This document shows, piece by piece, positions 32,999 through 43,010 of a stretch of DNA of 64,000 bases; position 1 is the stretch's first letter; each line of letters opens with the position of its first letter. Both the position numbers and the translations under genes were made by a program. The stretch spans positions 62,001-126,000 of the forward strand of contig NZ_CP025612.1 of the NCBI RefSeq assembly GCF_002868735.1, read 5' to 3'. The notes under the pieces were generated by a model, which was not told the DNA's origin, did no database searches, and saw only the letters and a program-made list of their open reading frames with translations. This stretch comes from Niveispirillum cyanobacteriorum. Lineage in GTDB: Bacteria > Pseudomonadota > Alphaproteobacteria > Azospirillales > Azospirillaceae.

Positions 32999-33946
32999 TC
33001 AGGCGGCGTGCTGGTAACAAGCAAAGGGCTTATCGGCGCCCTGTAGGATCGGGCATTGTTCGAACAGGCTGACCACCCAGTCGATGAACAGGCGCACCTT
33101 CTGTGAGGGCTGACGGTTGGGTGGATAGACGGCGGAGATGGGCATGGGCCGGGGTCGAAACTCAGGCAGCACCTCCACCAGCTCTCCGCGCTGGAACTGT
33201 TCCAGCACCATGAACAAGCCGGGCTGCATCAGGCCATAGCCCTGAACCCCGCAGGCAATATAGGCCTCGCTGTCATTGACCGCGACCGCACCTTTCAACG
33301 GCATGTCGATCTCCACCCCATCCTTCACGAATTCGAACGGGTAGGAACGGTTGCCCAGATGGGGGGAGAAATACCGCACGCCCTGATGGACCGACAAATC
33401 CTCCAGACATTGGGGCACCCCATATTTCTCCAGATAGGATGGGCTGGCGCAGGTGATGCGGGAGAGAAGGCCCAGACGGCGGGCGATCATGGAACTGTCA
33501 GCCAGTTCCCCGACGCGCAGCACGCAATCCACCCCTTCCTGCACGATATCAATCTGCCGGTCATTCATGCCCAGCTTGAGTTCGATATCGGGATAGCGCG
33601 CGTGGAACTCCCGCAATTGCGGGATCACCACCAGCCGCCCGATGGAGGTGGGCATATCGACATGCAGCCGGCCCTTGGGATGCCGGCGGCCTTCGGTGAA
33701 GCCGATCTCCACCTCCTCCACTTCGGCCAGGATACGCAGCGCGCGTTCGTGAAACAGCTCCCCATCGGCCGTCAGGGACAGGCGCCGTGTCGTCCGCTGC
33801 AACAGGCTGGTGCCCAGATGGGCCTCCAGATTCTGGATGATGGTGGTGACCGATGCGCGCGGCAGGCCCAGCTTGTCAGCGGCCCGGGCGAAACCATTCA
33901 GTTCCACCACCTGCACAAAAACCTGCATGGCCTGCAATTTGTCCAT
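32999..33946 (-). CDS. LysR-type transcriptional regulator
   Basis: The 315-residue protein has a winged helix N-terminus (MDKLQAMQVFVQVVELNGFA, then ADKLGLPRASVTTIIQNLEA) and a substrate-binding domain with LHVDMPTSIGRLVVIPQL, VLRVGELADSSMIARRLG and NRQPSQKVRLFIDW. It is close to the AaeR/DmlR-like group. It is transcribed toward the efflux adaptor gene, so it may control the pump; the ligand is unknown. ATG 33946 is preferred over an alternative start four codons upstream. Confidence 0.88.
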   Translation of the reverse strand: MDKLQAMQVFVQVVELNGFARAADKLGLPRASVTTIIQNLEAHLGTSLLQRTTRRLSLTADGELFHERALRILAEVEEVEIGFTEGRRHPKGRLHVDMPTSIGRLVVIPQLREFHARYPDIELKLGMNDRQIDIVQEGVDCVLRVGELADSSMIARRLGLLSRITCASPSYLEKYGVPQCLEDLSVHQGVRYFSPHLGNRSYPFEFVKDGVEIDMPLKGAVAVNDSEAYIACGVQGYGLMQPGLFMVLEQFQRGELVEVLPEFRPRPMPISAVYPPNRQPSQKVRLFIDWVVSLFEQCPILQGADKPFACYQHAA

Positions 33947-34051
33947 GATCCTGCCCACCCGGAAATATATCCCCAGGCTGTCATGAACACAGGGGCGGGC
34001 CGGTTGCTATGCCCGCCGTCACAGGTGGTAGGTTTTCACAGACAGGAACGT

Positions 34052-34097
34052 AGCACTCTCACCTCCCGAGCGTTCCGGCGTGGGAGGTGAGAGTGCT
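34052..34097. repeat. Perfect 16-bp inverted repeat downstream of etfA
   Basis: AGCACTCTCACCTCCC (34052-34067) and GGGAGGTGAGAGTGCT (34082-34097) are exact inverse copies around 14 bases, and one further T-A pair can form. The etfA stop is 7 bases away. There is no U-tract on either strand, so it is not a normal intrinsic terminator, though it may stop RNA decay. The outer ends match the half-sites of the CIRCE heat-shock operator, but the spacing is too large. Confidence 0.8.
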
Positions 34098-34103
34098 AAC
34101 AGC

Positions 34104-35042
34104 TTACCCCAGCGCCTCGGTCAGCTCCGGGACGATCTTGAACAGGTCGCCGACGATGCCGTAATCGGCCACCTGGAACATGGGGGCCTCTTCGTCCTTG
34201 TTGATGGCGACGATGACCTTGCTGTCCTTCATGCCGGCCAGATGCTGGATGGCACCGCTGATGCCGACGGCGATGTACAGTTCCGGGGCCACGATCTTGC
34301 CGGTCTGGCCGACCTGATAATCGTTGGGCACGAAACCGGCATCCACCGCTGCACGGCTTGCACCCACCGCGGCACCCAGCTTGTCCGCCAGCTTGTCCAG
34401 CATCGGGAAATTGTCGCCCGACTGCATGCCGCGACCGCCCGAGACGATGACGCGGGCCGAGGTCAGTTCCGGGCGCTCCGACTTGGTCAGTTCCGCACTG
34501 ACAAAGCTGGACAGCCCCGCCTCGCCCGTGGCGCTCAGCGTCTCGACCACACCGGCCCCACCGGTCTCGCCCGCCGCCTCAAACGCGGTACCGCGCACCG
34601 TGATCACCTTGATGGCGTCGCTGGACTTCACCGTCGCGATGGCATTGCCGGCATAGATCGGGCGTTCGAACGTGTCGGCATCGATGACGCCGCTGATCTC
34701 GCTGATCTGCTGCACATCCAGCAGGGCCGCCACGCGCGGGGCCAGGTTCTTGCCGAACGTGGTGGCGGTGAACAGCACATGGCTGTAGCCACCCGCCTTC
34801 ACAGCGGCCACCACCAGCGGTGCGAAATTCTCAGCCAGCGGGTTGGCATATTCAGCGCCATCGGCGACCAATGCCTTGGCCACGCCGGCGGCAGAGGCGG
34901 CTTGCTTCGCAGCCTCGCCCACGCCCGAACCGGCGACCAGCACATGCGTCTCGCCGCCGATCTTAGTGGCGGCACCCAGCGTGGTCAGGGTCGGCTTCTT
35001 CACCGCACCCGTCGAGGGTTCGGCAACAACCAGAATGCTCAT
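34104..35042 (-). CDS. etfA: Electron transfer flavoprotein alpha subunit
   Basis: The 312-residue protein starts [19 protein letters not shown] and carries the C-terminal FAD-binding signature: [56 protein letters not shown] and [23 protein letters not shown] shuttles electrons from acyl-CoA and other dehydrogenases to ETF-ubiquinone oxidoreductase. The AAGGA upstream of ATG 35042 and the adjacency to etfB, 28 bases upstream, show one operon. Length is normal. Confidence 0.97.
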   Translation of the reverse strand: MSILVVAEPSTGAVKKPTLTTLGAATKIGGETHVLVAGSGVGEAAKQAASAAGVAKALVADGAEYANPLAENFAPLVVAAVKAGGYSHVLFTATTFGKNLAPRVAALLDVQQISEISGVIDADTFERPIYAGNAIATVKSSDAIKVITVRGTAFEAAGETGGAGVVETLSATGEAGLSSFVSAELTKSERPELTSARVIVSGGRGMQSGDNFPMLDKLADKLGAAVGASRAAVDAGFVPNDYQVGQTGKIVAPELYIAVGISGAIQHLAGMKDSKVIVAINKDEEAPMFQVADYGIVGDLFKIVPELTEALG

Positions 35043-35070
35043 GTTGCGTATCCTTGGAATGCGTTGCGGA

Positions 35071-35820
35071 TCAGATGACGCGCGCTTCGTCGCGCAGCTT
35101 GGCGACCAGCTCAGCGACCGACGCGACCTTGACGCCGCCCTTGCGCTTGGCCGGCTCCGTCACCTTCAGCGTGGTCAGGCGCGGGGTGATGTCCACGCCC
35201 AGCGCGTCCGGGGCCACCGTCTCGATCGGCTTCTTCTTCGCCTTCATGATGTTGGGCAGCGAGGCATAGCGCGGCTCGTTCAGGCGCAGGTCGGTGGTCA
35301 CCACCGCCGGCAGCTTCAGCGAGACCGTCTCCAACCCGCCATCAATCTCGCGCGTCACAGCCACGGCGCCATCGCCCGGCACCACCTTGGACGCAAACGT
35401 GCCCTGGCCCCAGCCCAGCAAGGCGGCCAGCGCCTGGCCCGTCTGGTTGCTGTCATCATCAATGGCCTGCTTGCCCAGGATCACCAGATCCGGCGCTTCC
35501 TTGGCCACAACCGCCTTCAGCAGCTTGGCAACCGCCAGCGGCTGCACCTCGGCGTCGGTCTGTACCAGAACGCCGCGGTCGCCACCCATGGCCAGCGCGG
35601 TGCGGATCGTCTCCTGCGCCGCTGCCGGGCCGATCGACACGACCACGATCTCCGTCGCCTTGCCCGCTTCCTTCAACCGAACGGCTTCCTCAACCGCGAT
35701 CTCGTCAAACGGGTTCATCGACATCTTAACATTCGCAAGCTCGACACCGCTCTCGTCGGGCTTAACGCGGATCTTGACGTTGTAGTCAACGACACGCTTA
35801 ACGGCGACTAGGACTTTCAT
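35071..35820 (-). CDS. etfB: Electron transfer flavoprotein beta subunit
   Basis: The 249-residue product begins [20 protein letters not shown] and contains [40 protein letters not shown] and [20 protein letters not shown], the standard ETF beta sequence including the AMP-binding region. It pairs with EtfA to form the soluble electron carrier of beta-oxidation and amino acid catabolism. ATG 35820 fits the family start; the frame continues upstream without support. Confidence 0.97.
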   Translation of the reverse strand: MKVLVAVKRVVDYNVKIRVKPDESGVELANVKMSMNPFDEIAVEEAVRLKEAGKATEIVVVSIGPAAAQETIRTALAMGGDRGVLVQTDAEVQPLAVAKLLKAVVAKEAPDLVILGKQAIDDDSNQTGQALAALLGWGQGTFASKVVPGDGAVAVTREIDGGLETVSLKLPAVVTTDLRLNEPRYASLPNIMKAKKKPIETVAPDALGVDITPRLTTLKVTEPAKRKGGVKVASVAELVAKLRDEARVI

Positions 35821-35941
35821 GTCTGGTTCTTCGGCTTTGATGCACAAGGGTGCCGAAGATCGGACAGGACCGATATGATCGTCCATGCCGATTCCAGTCA
35901 AATTTCCTGATCGGTTTTGACAAATCCACGCAAAAAAGAAA

Positions 35942-35966
35942 CCCCCGCCCAACGGGTGGGTGGGGG
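35942..35966 (-). terminator. Rho-independent terminator of the uronate genes
   Basis: CCCCCGCCCA (35942-35951) pairs with TGGGTGGGGG (35957-35966) with one G-T pair, loop of 5. Leftward it is followed by TTTCTTTTTTG, a good U-tract, so it ends the transcript of kduD and upstream genes before etfB. Rightward it gives TTTT only. Confidence 0.85.
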
Positions 35967-36010
35967 TTTTGTCAGGTTGCGGCGGGAAACCCGCCGCCGG
36001 GAGTTAAAAC

Positions 36011-36769
36011 TTACCGGGCCAGCCAGCCGCCATCCACGGGCAGGGTGATGCCATGGACATAATCGGCAGCAGCAGAAGCCAGGAAAACAGCCGCCCCGCC
36101 CAGATCCGACGGCGAACCCCAACGCGCGGCCGGGATCCGGGCCAGGATGTCGCGGTTGCGGTTCTCGTCGGCGCGCAGCGCCTCGGTATTGTTGGTGGCG
36201 AAATAGCCCGGCGCGATGGCATTCACATTGATGCCCTTGGCCGCCCATTCATTGGCCAGCAGCTTGGTCACGCCGGCAATCCCGCTCTTCGATGCCGTGT
36301 AGGACACGACGCGGATGCCGCCCTGGAAGGACAGCATGCTGGCGATATTGATGATCTTGCCACCGGAACCTTGCGCAATGAACTTCTTCGCGACCGCCTG
36401 GGCCAGAAAGAACGGCGTCTTCAGATTGACGTCCAGGACATCGTCCCAGTCGGTTTCCGAGAACTCCAGCGCATCGGCGCGGCGGATGGTGCCAGCATTA
36501 TTGACCAGGATGTCGATGCGGCCAAAGGCAGCGGCCACCTTCTCCACAATCTCCGCCACCGGCGCACCGGTGCCCAGATCGGCGGAAACGAAGGCGAACT
36601 TGGCACCAGCAGCCTCAACAGCGGACTGGGTATCGGTCGGGGTCGACCGGCCCACGGCCACGATGCTGGCCCCGGCCTGGGCCAGTGCCAGCGCGATGCC
36701 CTGCCCGATGCCGGTATTGGCACCGGTTACCAGCGCTACCTTGCCACTGAGGTCGAAGGGATTGCTCAT
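36011..36769 (-). CDS. kduD: 2-dehydro-3-deoxy-D-gluconate 5-dehydrogenase
   Basis: The 252-residue short-chain dehydrogenase has the NAD site VALVTGANTGIGQGIALALA, ILVNNAGTIRR, the catalytic Ser in IINIASMLSFQGGIRVVSYT with YTASKSG, and PGYFATNNTEALRADENRNR, which is characteristic of KduD. It oxidises/reduces between 2,5-diketo-3-deoxygluconate and 2-keto-3-deoxygluconate in pectin and alginate-derived uronate degradation. ATG 36769 has GGGAG upstream. It follows kduI by 28 bases in one operon. Confidence 0.95.
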   Translation of the reverse strand: MSNPFDLSGKVALVTGANTGIGQGIALALAQAGASIVAVGRSTPTDTQSAVEAAGAKFAFVSADLGTGAPVAEIVEKVAAAFGRIDILVNNAGTIRRADALEFSETDWDDVLDVNLKTPFFLAQAVAKKFIAQGSGGKIINIASMLSFQGGIRVVSYTASKSGIAGVTKLLANEWAAKGINVNAIAPGYFATNNTEALRADENRNRDILARIPAARWGSPSDLGGAAVFLASAAADYVHGITLPVDGGWLAR

Positions 36770-36797
36770 AATGGGATGCTCCCGTTCCTGACCTGTC

Positions 36798-37643
36798 TCA
36801 GCGCAGCTGGCAGATATCGATCACCTTCATGTCGGTGTAATCGAGATTTTCGCCGCCCATGGCCCAGATGAAGGAATAGTTGGCGGTACCGCTGCCCATG
36901 TGGATGGACCAGGGCGGGGACATCACGGCCTCGCCATCGGCCACCACGATGTGACGGGCTGCTTCCGGCTCGCCCATGAAATGGAAGACGCGGTTGTCAC
37001 CGGGGATGTCGCAGTAGAGATACACTTCCGAGCGGCGGTCATGCAGGTGCGGGGGCATGGTGTTCCACACCGAGCCCGGCTTCAGCATGGTCAGGCCCAG
37101 CAGAAGCTGCGCCGACTGGCAGGTCGCCGGCACGATATACTGATAGATCGTGCGCTCATTGCTGGTTTCCAGCGCGCCGCGTTCCAGCGCCACCGCGTCC
37201 TTCAGGCCGATCTTCTTGTTCGGAAAGCTGGCATGGGCGGGGGTGGAGACCAGATAGAACTTGGCCGGAGCCGCGCCATCGACCGATGCGAAGGTCACAT
37301 CCTTCGCGCCCATGCCGACATACAGGCCGTCCTTGTTGCCCAGCTCATAAACGGTTCCGTCCACGGTCACCGAACCCGCACCGCCGATATTGACGATGCC
37401 CAGTTCGCGCCGTTCCAGGAACGGGTGACCGGCAGCGGATGCCGGCTCGGTCTGGTGCGGCAGCACAACGCTGCCCGCCACCGGCGTGGCGCCGCCGACG
37501 ACAAAACGCTCATTATGGCTGTAGTTCAGCACCACCTGATCGGCCACGAACAGGCCGGTCATCAGATAACGATCCCGCAGATCATTATTGCTGGCACCCT
37601 GCATCATGACCGGGTGGGTGGCGTGATAGGTCTTCGCGAACAT
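36798..37643 (-). CDS. kduI: 5-keto-4-deoxyuronate isomerase
   Basis: The 281-residue protein matches KduI along its length: [20 protein letters not shown] near the start, [36 protein letters not shown] with the metal-binding HxH/Glu set, and [20 protein letters not shown] near the end. It converts 5-keto-4-deoxyuronate to 2,5-diketo-3-deoxygluconate, the step before KduD. The GGGGAG before ATG 37643 is a clear ribosome binding site. Confidence 0.96.
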   Translation of the reverse strand: MFAKTYHATHPVMMQGASNNDLRDRYLMTGLFVADQVVLNYSHNERFVVGGATPVAGSVVLPHQTEPASAAGHPFLERRELGIVNIGGAGSVTVDGTVYELGNKDGLYVGMGAKDVTFASVDGAAPAKFYLVSTPAHASFPNKKIGLKDAVALERGALETSNERTIYQYIVPATCQSAQLLLGLTMLKPGSVWNTMPPHLHDRRSEVYLYCDIPGDNRVFHFMGEPEAARHIVVADGEAVMSPPWSIHMGSGTANYSFIWAMGGENLDYTDMKVIDICQLR

Positions 37644-37709
37644 ATTGGAACTCCCCGATTTTTACGTGTCAGCCTGGAATGCCGATCCTGTTGGCACCGA
37701 CTGCGCCGA

Positions 37710-39125
37710 TCACAGTTTATAGGCTTTCTTGGGCAAGTTGTATGACAAATCTACAGCCACCTCGGCTGCGTCATCCTCATCCATGCGATGCTCGGCCACC
37801 ATGCGCGCCAGGAAGGCGCAATCCACACGCCGCGCCACATCGTGGCGGGCCGGAATGGACAGGAAGGCGCGGGTGTCATCGTTGAAGCCGACGGTGTTGT
37901 AGAAGCCCGCCGTCTCCGTCACCTGCTCACGGAACCGCATCATGCCTTCCGGGCTATCATGGAACCACCAGGCGGGGCCCAGCTTCAGGGTCGGGTAATG
38001 GCCGGCCAGCGGCGCCAGTTCACGCGCATAGGTCGTCTCATCCAGCGTGAACAGGATGATCGACAGGCGGGTGTCATTGCCATACCGGTCCAGCAACGGC
38101 TTCAGCGCGCGGATATAGTCTGTGCGCGACGGAACGTCGGCACCCTTGTCACGCCCGAACCGTTCGAATACTTGGCCGTTATGGTTGCGGAAGGCGCCGG
38201 GATGGATCTGCATGACCAGACCATCCTCAATGCTCATGCCCGCCATTTCGGTCAGCATCTGGCCCCGGAATGTCTCGGCATCCGCCGCCGTTACATCGCC
38301 CTTCAACACCTTCTGGAACAGCTTTTCAGCGTCGGCAGGCGACAGGTTGGCGGTGTTGGCCGTGATATGGCCATGGTCGCTGCTGGTCGTACCCACCTTC
38401 ATGAAATCCTGACGGCGCTTGCGATGCGCGTTCAGATAGCCTTTCCAGCTATAGACATCCTCGCCCGTCACCTCGGCAAAGGCGCGCATGGCGGTGGGGA
38501 ATTGTTCATGTTCGGGATCAATCACCGCGTCGGGGCGATAGGCGGAGATGACCCGCCCGCCCTTCCAGCCGCTTTCCAGCACCTTATGGTGATGGTCCAG
38601 CGTGTCGGTCGGCCCCTCCGTCGTCGCGATCAGTTCGATATTGAACCGCTCAAACAGCGCGCGGGGGCGGAACGCATCGGTCTTCAGCGCGGCGTCGATC
38701 GTGTCATAGTAATGGTCAGCGGTGTCAGCCGACAGAGCGACATCGATGTCGAACACCTTGGTGAACACGAAATTCATCCACAGCCAGCTGGGCGTGGCGC
38801 GGAACAGATGGAAGTTCGACGCGAAAATCCGCCACGCGGCGCGCGGATCGGCCTTGGACGGGCCCGACCGGTCGCCCACGCCCACATCACCCATGGCAAT
38901 GCCCTGGCTGTACAGCATACGGTAGACATAATGGTCCGGTGCCAACAGCAGTTCCGTCGGGTTACCGAAATTGGCATTACCCGCGAACCAGGACGGGTCC
39001 GTATGCCCGTGCGGGCTGATGATCGGCAAATCCTTCACCAGCTGATACAGCCGCCGCGCAATGGCGCGCGTGCCGGGCTCAGCGGGGAACAGGCGGTCAT
39101 CATGCAGGGCCAAAGGCTTGGACAT
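37710..39125 (-). CDS. uxaC: Glucuronate (uronate) isomerase
   Basis: The 471-residue product holds IISPHGHTDPSWFAGNANFG (zinc-binding HxH), LSADTADHYYDTIDAALK, TTEGPTDTLDHHHKVLESGW, VMQIHPGAFRNHNGQVFERF and FNDDTRAFLSIPARHDVARR, the conserved pattern of UxaC in the amidohydrolase superfamily. It interconverts glucuronate and fructuronate, or galacturonate and tagaturonate. I prefer ATG 39125 to the GTG 9 bases upstream. It heads the gene set uxaC-kduI-kduD for uronate use; no uptake system or regulator is visible nearby. Confidence 0.95.
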   Translation of the reverse strand: MSKPLALHDDRLFPAEPGTRAIARRLYQLVKDLPIISPHGHTDPSWFAGNANFGNPTELLLAPDHYVYRMLYSQGIAMGDVGVGDRSGPSKADPRAAWRIFASNFHLFRATPSWLWMNFVFTKVFDIDVALSADTADHYYDTIDAALKTDAFRPRALFERFNIELIATTEGPTDTLDHHHKVLESGWKGGRVISAYRPDAVIDPEHEQFPTAMRAFAEVTGEDVYSWKGYLNAHRKRRQDFMKVGTTSSDHGHITANTANLSPADAEKLFQKVLKGDVTAADAETFRGQMLTEMAGMSIEDGLVMQIHPGAFRNHNGQVFERFGRDKGADVPSRTDYIRALKPLLDRYGNDTRLSIILFTLDETTYARELAPLAGHYPTLKLGPAWWFHDSPEGMMRFREQVTETAGFYNTVGFNDDTRAFLSIPARHDVARRVDCAFLARMVAEHRMDEDDAAEVAVDLSYNLPKKAYKL

Positions 39126-39359
39126 CGAAAACACCTTAGGGGCGCAAAAAACCGGGATGGTCGCGCTTTCATTAGGTAACCGGTGTCATGACAGAAGGCA
39201 ACAGGATTAATCGCCACGACCTCTGATTTTTTCGGCCCTTCAGTCACAAACCAATTTCAGAATTTCGGACGGGGGGCTTGACCCGTTCGGGCAGGAAATC
39301 CGGCATCCCGCTTGCCAGCGGCGGGGCGGCAGCGTATTCCTCCATGCCTGATAAACTGG

Positions 39360-39743
39360 ATGGTGACACCGTTGCGTCTTTCCCTCTCCCGATGGCGTTT
39401 ACTGCTGCTGGCGGCCTTTGTGCTGCTGGCCGGCGCCATGGGCGGCGGCGATGCGGTGGCGCGCGCCGGTATCGGTCGGATTGCTGGTGAATGCCCGGAC
39501 TCGGGGACGTGTGACCAGCGCCTGACCACACCAGCGCAGCCGGCCCTGATCCAGATTGCCCTGCGCATCGATGGCAAGGCCCTGACCGGCGGTGCTGCCG
39601 GGTTGGCCATGCTACCGGGCGGCAATGGGCTTCCGGCCTTTATCCAGACCGGCATGCCGGCGGAAAAGGGCGTGCCCGCCCCCCTGCCCCGCAAGGCAGT
39701 CAGCGCGCCCGGTCAGCCGCGCGGGCCGCCGGCAGGCCACTGA
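39360..39743 (+). CDS. Small secreted protein, unknown function
   Basis: From ATG 39360 the 127-residue product has a Sec-type signal (RWRLLLLAAFVLLAGAMGGG) cut near residue 33 and a mature part with two Cys (GECPDSGTCD) then Pro/Gly-rich low-complexity sequence (LPRKAVSAPGQPRGPPAGH). It is transcribed toward secDF. There is no clear ribosome binding site, so the start may be wrong. No family recognised. Confidence 0.45.
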   Translation: MVTPLRLSLSRWRLLLLAAFVLLAGAMGGGDAVARAGIGRIAGECPDSGTCDQRLTTPAQPALIQIALRIDGKALTGGAAGLAMLPGGNGLPAFIQTGMPAEKGVPAPLPRKAVSAPGQPRGPPAGH

Positions 39744-39817
39744 CCCCGCGTTTTCACCAATTCCCGTGATCACCAGGGCGCGGTCCATGAGCCGCCGCCG
39801 ATGATCGGACAAATCCC

Positions 39818-42361
39818 ATGCTTAAATTCTCCCGTCTGCAGACCATCGCCATTCTGGTGATCTGCTTCCTGGGCAGTGCGCTGGCCATTCCCAGTCTGGT
39901 CGGCCCGCACAACATGCCCTCCTGGCTGCCCATGCGCCATTTCAACCTGGGCCTTGACCTTCAGGGCGGTTCCTATCTGCTGCTGGAGGTCGATGCCGAA
40001 GCTGTAAAGCGCGAGCGGCTGGAAAATGCCGTGGACGAAGTGCGAGGCCTGCTGCGCACCGCCGATCTGCGCGTTGCCGGTGTCGGCGTGGAAGGCAGCG
40101 GTCTGGTCGTGCGGCTGGCCGATCCCGGCGATGCGGCCCGCGTCACCGACGCCCTGCGCCCCCTGACCCAGGCCTCCTTGCCTGGCGAGATCGCCGATTT
40201 CACGATCGTGCCGGAAGCGGGGCGCCTGCGGCTGGACTTCGGTCAGCAGGCCCTGACCAACCGTGTCAGCAAGGCCGTCGACCAGTCGCTGGAGATCGTG
40301 CGCCGCCGTATCGACGAAACCGGCGTGAATGAGCCCATTGTGGCCCGTCAAGGCGCCTCGCGCGTGCTGGTGCAGCTGCCCGGCGTCACCGATCCGGGCC
40401 GTATCAAGCGGCTGCTGGGCCAGACCGCCAAGATGACCTTCCATCTGGTGGGGGACGCGACGGTGGCACCGGGTTCGTCAGCACCGCCGGGCTTTGAATG
40501 GCTGCAAAACAGCGACCGGGGTGCCGGAGGCGGACAGGTCCTGGTCCGCAAGCGCGTCGAGGTGGACGGCGCCACTCTGACCGATGCCCAGCCCAGCGCC
40601 GACCCGCAATCGGGCCGCTGGGTCGTGTCCTTCAGCTTTGACAGCATCGGCGCCCGCCGGTTCGCCGATATCACCAAGGCCAATGTCGGTCGGCCGTTCG
40701 CCATCGTGCTGGATGGCCGCGTCATCTCAGCACCGGTGATCAATGAGCCGATCCTGGGCGGACGCGGTCAGATCAGCGGCAATTTCACGGCCCAGACGGC
40801 CACCGAACTGGCCGTTCTGCTGCGCGCCGGTGCCCTGCCCGCCCCGCTGACAGTGGTGGAAGAACGGTCCATCGGGCCGGAACTGGGTGCCGACAGCATC
40901 AAGGCCGGCGTCATTTCCTGTATCGTCGGCGTGGTTCTGGTCTTCGCCTATATGTGGCTGACCTACGGCTTTTTTGGTCTGATCGCCAATGCCGCCCTGG
41001 TTTTCAACCTGTTCCTGACGCTGTCGTGTCTGGCTATGCTGGAAGCGACCCTGACCCTGCCCGGCATCGCCGGCGTGGTGCTGACGCTCGGCATGTCGGT
41101 GGACGCCAACATCCTGATTAATGAGCGTATCCGCGAGGAGCTGCGCAAGGGCAAGACGGCGTTGTCCGCGCTGGAAACGGGCTATATCAAGGCCCGTGGC
41201 ACCATCATGGACAGCAACCTGACCACCCTAATCAAGATGGTCCTGCTCTATGTGGTCGGCACGGGTTCGGTGAAGGGCTTTGCCGTCACCACCTCGCTGG
41301 GCATCATCACGTCAATGTTCACGGCCACGGTCGTGGCACGCCTGCTGACCGCCATCTGGTACAAGCGCACCCGTTCCAAGGAACTGCCCGTCTTCGGCCC
41401 CATCAAGCTGAAGACCGCAGGGATGAAGATCAACTTCATGAATGGCCGACATGTCGGTCTGGCCGTGTCGGTGATCCTGTCGACGGCCTCGGTGGTGATG
41501 TTCTTCAAGCCGGGGCTGAACTACGGCATCGATTTCGCTGGCGGCATCGTGATGGAGGTGCGGACGGCGGAAGCTACCGACTTCCCAAAGATGCGGCAGG
41601 TGATGGAAGGCGTGAATGTCGGTCCAGTGGCCTTGCAGGCCTTTGGTACCGACCGTGACGTGATCCTGCGCATGGAGCGTCAGGAAGGGGCGGAAAGCAA
41701 CCAGCAGGCCGCCATCAAGGCCGTGACCGCCGCCCTGGAACAGAACTTCCCCGGTTCGGAGGTTCGGCGCGTTGAAGCGGTGGGTGCCTCAGTATCAGCA
41801 GAACTGTTCAGCGACGGCATGCTGGCCCTGGGTCTGGCTGCGTTCTTCATGCTACTCTACATCACCTTCCGCTTCGAATGGCAGTTCGGCGTGGGTGCGG
41901 TGGTTACCATGATGCTGGACGTCACCAAGACCATCGGCTTCTACGCGGTGACCGGGTTGCAGTTCAACCTGACGGCGGTGGCAGCGATGCTGACCATCAT
42001 GGGCTTCTCCATCAATGACAAGGTCGTCGTCTATGACCGCGTGCGCGAGAATCTGCGGCTTTACCGCAAGATGCCGCTGCGCGAGCTGATCGACCGCTCG
42101 ATCAACGAGACCATGACCCGCACCATCAACACGAACATTGCGGTGTTCCTGTCGATCGTGCCGCTGGCCCTTTATGGCGGTGAAGCTCTGCGTGAGTTCG
42201 CCTGGGCCCTGCTGTTCGGTATCCTGCTGGCCACCTCCTCCTCCATCTTCATCGCGGCCCCGATCCTGCTCTATCTGGGCGAGAACCGGCTGCGCAAGAC
42301 CATGGACGCCGAGGACCCGCCCGGCAACGAAGGTGGCGAGGGAGAGGCCGCCAAGGCCTGA
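39818..42361 (+). CDS. secDF: Fused SecD-SecF protein translocase accessory
   Basis: The 847-residue protein joins SecD (about 1-520: LGLDLQGGSYLLLEVD, FAIVLDGRVISAPVINEPIL, GGRGQISGNF) and SecF (from about 536: MKINFMNGRHVGLAVSVIL, GIDFAGGIVMEVRT, MGFSINDKVVVYDRVRENLR). Twelve membrane helices and two large periplasmic domains are expected. SecDF uses the proton gradient to help pull exported proteins through SecYEG. The fusion is normal in some lineages; many proteobacteria have separate secD and secF. ATG 39818 begins with a membrane helix, as expected. Confidence 0.95.
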   Translation: MLKFSRLQTIAILVICFLGSALAIPSLVGPHNMPSWLPMRHFNLGLDLQGGSYLLLEVDAEAVKRERLENAVDEVRGLLRTADLRVAGVGVEGSGLVVRLADPGDAARVTDALRPLTQASLPGEIADFTIVPEAGRLRLDFGQQALTNRVSKAVDQSLEIVRRRIDETGVNEPIVARQGASRVLVQLPGVTDPGRIKRLLGQTAKMTFHLVGDATVAPGSSAPPGFEWLQNSDRGAGGGQVLVRKRVEVDGATLTDAQPSADPQSGRWVVSFSFDSIGARRFADITKANVGRPFAIVLDGRVISAPVINEPILGGRGQISGNFTAQTATELAVLLRAGALPAPLTVVEERSIGPELGADSIKAGVISCIVGVVLVFAYMWLTYGFFGLIANAALVFNLFLTLSCLAMLEATLTLPGIAGVVLTLGMSVDANILINERIREELRKGKTALSALETGYIKARGTIMDSNLTTLIKMVLLYVVGTGSVKGFAVTTSLGIITSMFTATVVARLLTAIWYKRTRSKELPVFGPIKLKTAGMKINFMNGRHVGLAVSVILSTASVVMFFKPGLNYGIDFAGGIVMEVRTAEATDFPKMRQVMEGVNVGPVALQAFGTDRDVILRMERQEGAESNQQAAIKAVTAALEQNFPGSEVRRVEAVGASVSAELFSDGMLALGLAAFFMLLYITFRFEWQFGVGAVVTMMLDVTKTIGFYAVTGLQFNLTAVAAMLTIMGFSINDKVVVYDRVRENLRLYRKMPLRELIDRSINETMTRTINTNIAVFLSIVPLALYGGEALREFAWALLFGILLATSSSIFIAAPILLYLGENRLRKTMDAEDPPGNEGGEGEAAKA

Positions 42362-42385
42362 TCCCGAAACCCCGCAAAGACAAAA

Positions 42386-42414
42386 CCCCGGCACCGCAAG
42401 GCGCCGGGGTTTTT
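42386..42414 (+). terminator. Terminator of secDF
   Basis: CCCCGGC (42386-42392) pairs with GCCGGGG (42403-42409), followed by TTTTTG TTT. It stands 25 bases after the secDF stop. On the other strand the stem is followed by TTTTGTC, so it may also serve the converging cytochrome gene. Confidence 0.85.
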
Positions 42415-42431
42415 GTTTGGGCCGTGAACGG

Positions 42432-43010
42432 TCATTCCGCTCGTTTGCGGCCCGTCAGCATGGATAGAAGCAGATTCTCCCTGTGCAGCAGGCTGCTGAC
42501 CAGCACGCCAGCCAAATGCAGGCCCACCAGGACCAGGGTGCCATTGGCCAGCACCTCATGCGCTTCTTCCAGAAAGTGGCCATAGGGGCGCAGAGCCGGC
42601 ACAGGATAGCGGGTCAGCAGGCCCAGCACCGCCGTGCCCAGCAGGGCGAACCACAGCGTCAGGGCCATGGCCCCCCCGGCGGGATTATGGCCCAGATATC
42701 GGTTGGCCCGGCGCTGCACCAGGGTGCGCATATAGGCCAGAAGGCCGGCACCCGACGGGGCAAAGTCGCTGAACCGGGCATGGCTGCTGCCGATGAGGCC
42801 CCAGAGCGCGCGCAGGCCCACCAGGGCGATGATGGTGAGGCCCGCCGCCTCATGCACCGCCATCACCTCCTCCGCTGACAGCCAGGCCGTCAGAAAAGCG
42901 GCGGCAATGCCCCAATGGATGAAGCGCAGCAGCGGGTCCCAGACCCGGACGGTGCCAGGGGAAGGCGGGACAGACGACCCCTGCCCCGCTGGCAGTGTCA
43001 TGTCGGCCAT
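42432..43010 (-). CDS. Cytochrome b561-like membrane protein
   Basis: The 192-residue product matches the bacterial b561/Ni-Fe hydrogenase b-type fold: VWDPLLRFIHWGIAAAFLTA with a heme-ligand His, AVHEAAGLTIIALVGLRALW with a second, and GHFLEEAHEVLANGTLVLVG and HLAGVLVSSLLHRENLLLSM near the end. Four membrane helices binding two hemes are expected. It transfers electrons between quinone and periplasmic partners. The start shares one base with the stop of the PepSY gene. Confidence 0.85.
   Translation of the reverse strand: MADMTLPAGQGSSVPPSPGTVRVWDPLLRFIHWGIAAAFLTAWLSAEEVMAVHEAAGLTIIALVGLRALWGLIGSSHARFSDFAPSGAGLLAYMRTLVQRRANRYLGHNPAGGAMALTLWFALLGTAVLGLLTRYPVPALRPYGHFLEEAHEVLANGTLVLVGLHLAGVLVSSLLHRENLLLSMLTGRKRAE

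Noticed and set aside
34051-34099. CIRCE heat-shock operator
   Set aside because: Half-sites match, but 32 bases separate them instead of 9, and no groES/groEL, dnaK or hrcA gene is near. It is better described as one long inverted repeat.
36900-39179. Long open frames opposite kduI and uxaC
   Set aside because: Antisense shadows of full-length family matches; no ribosome binding sites and unlikely composition.
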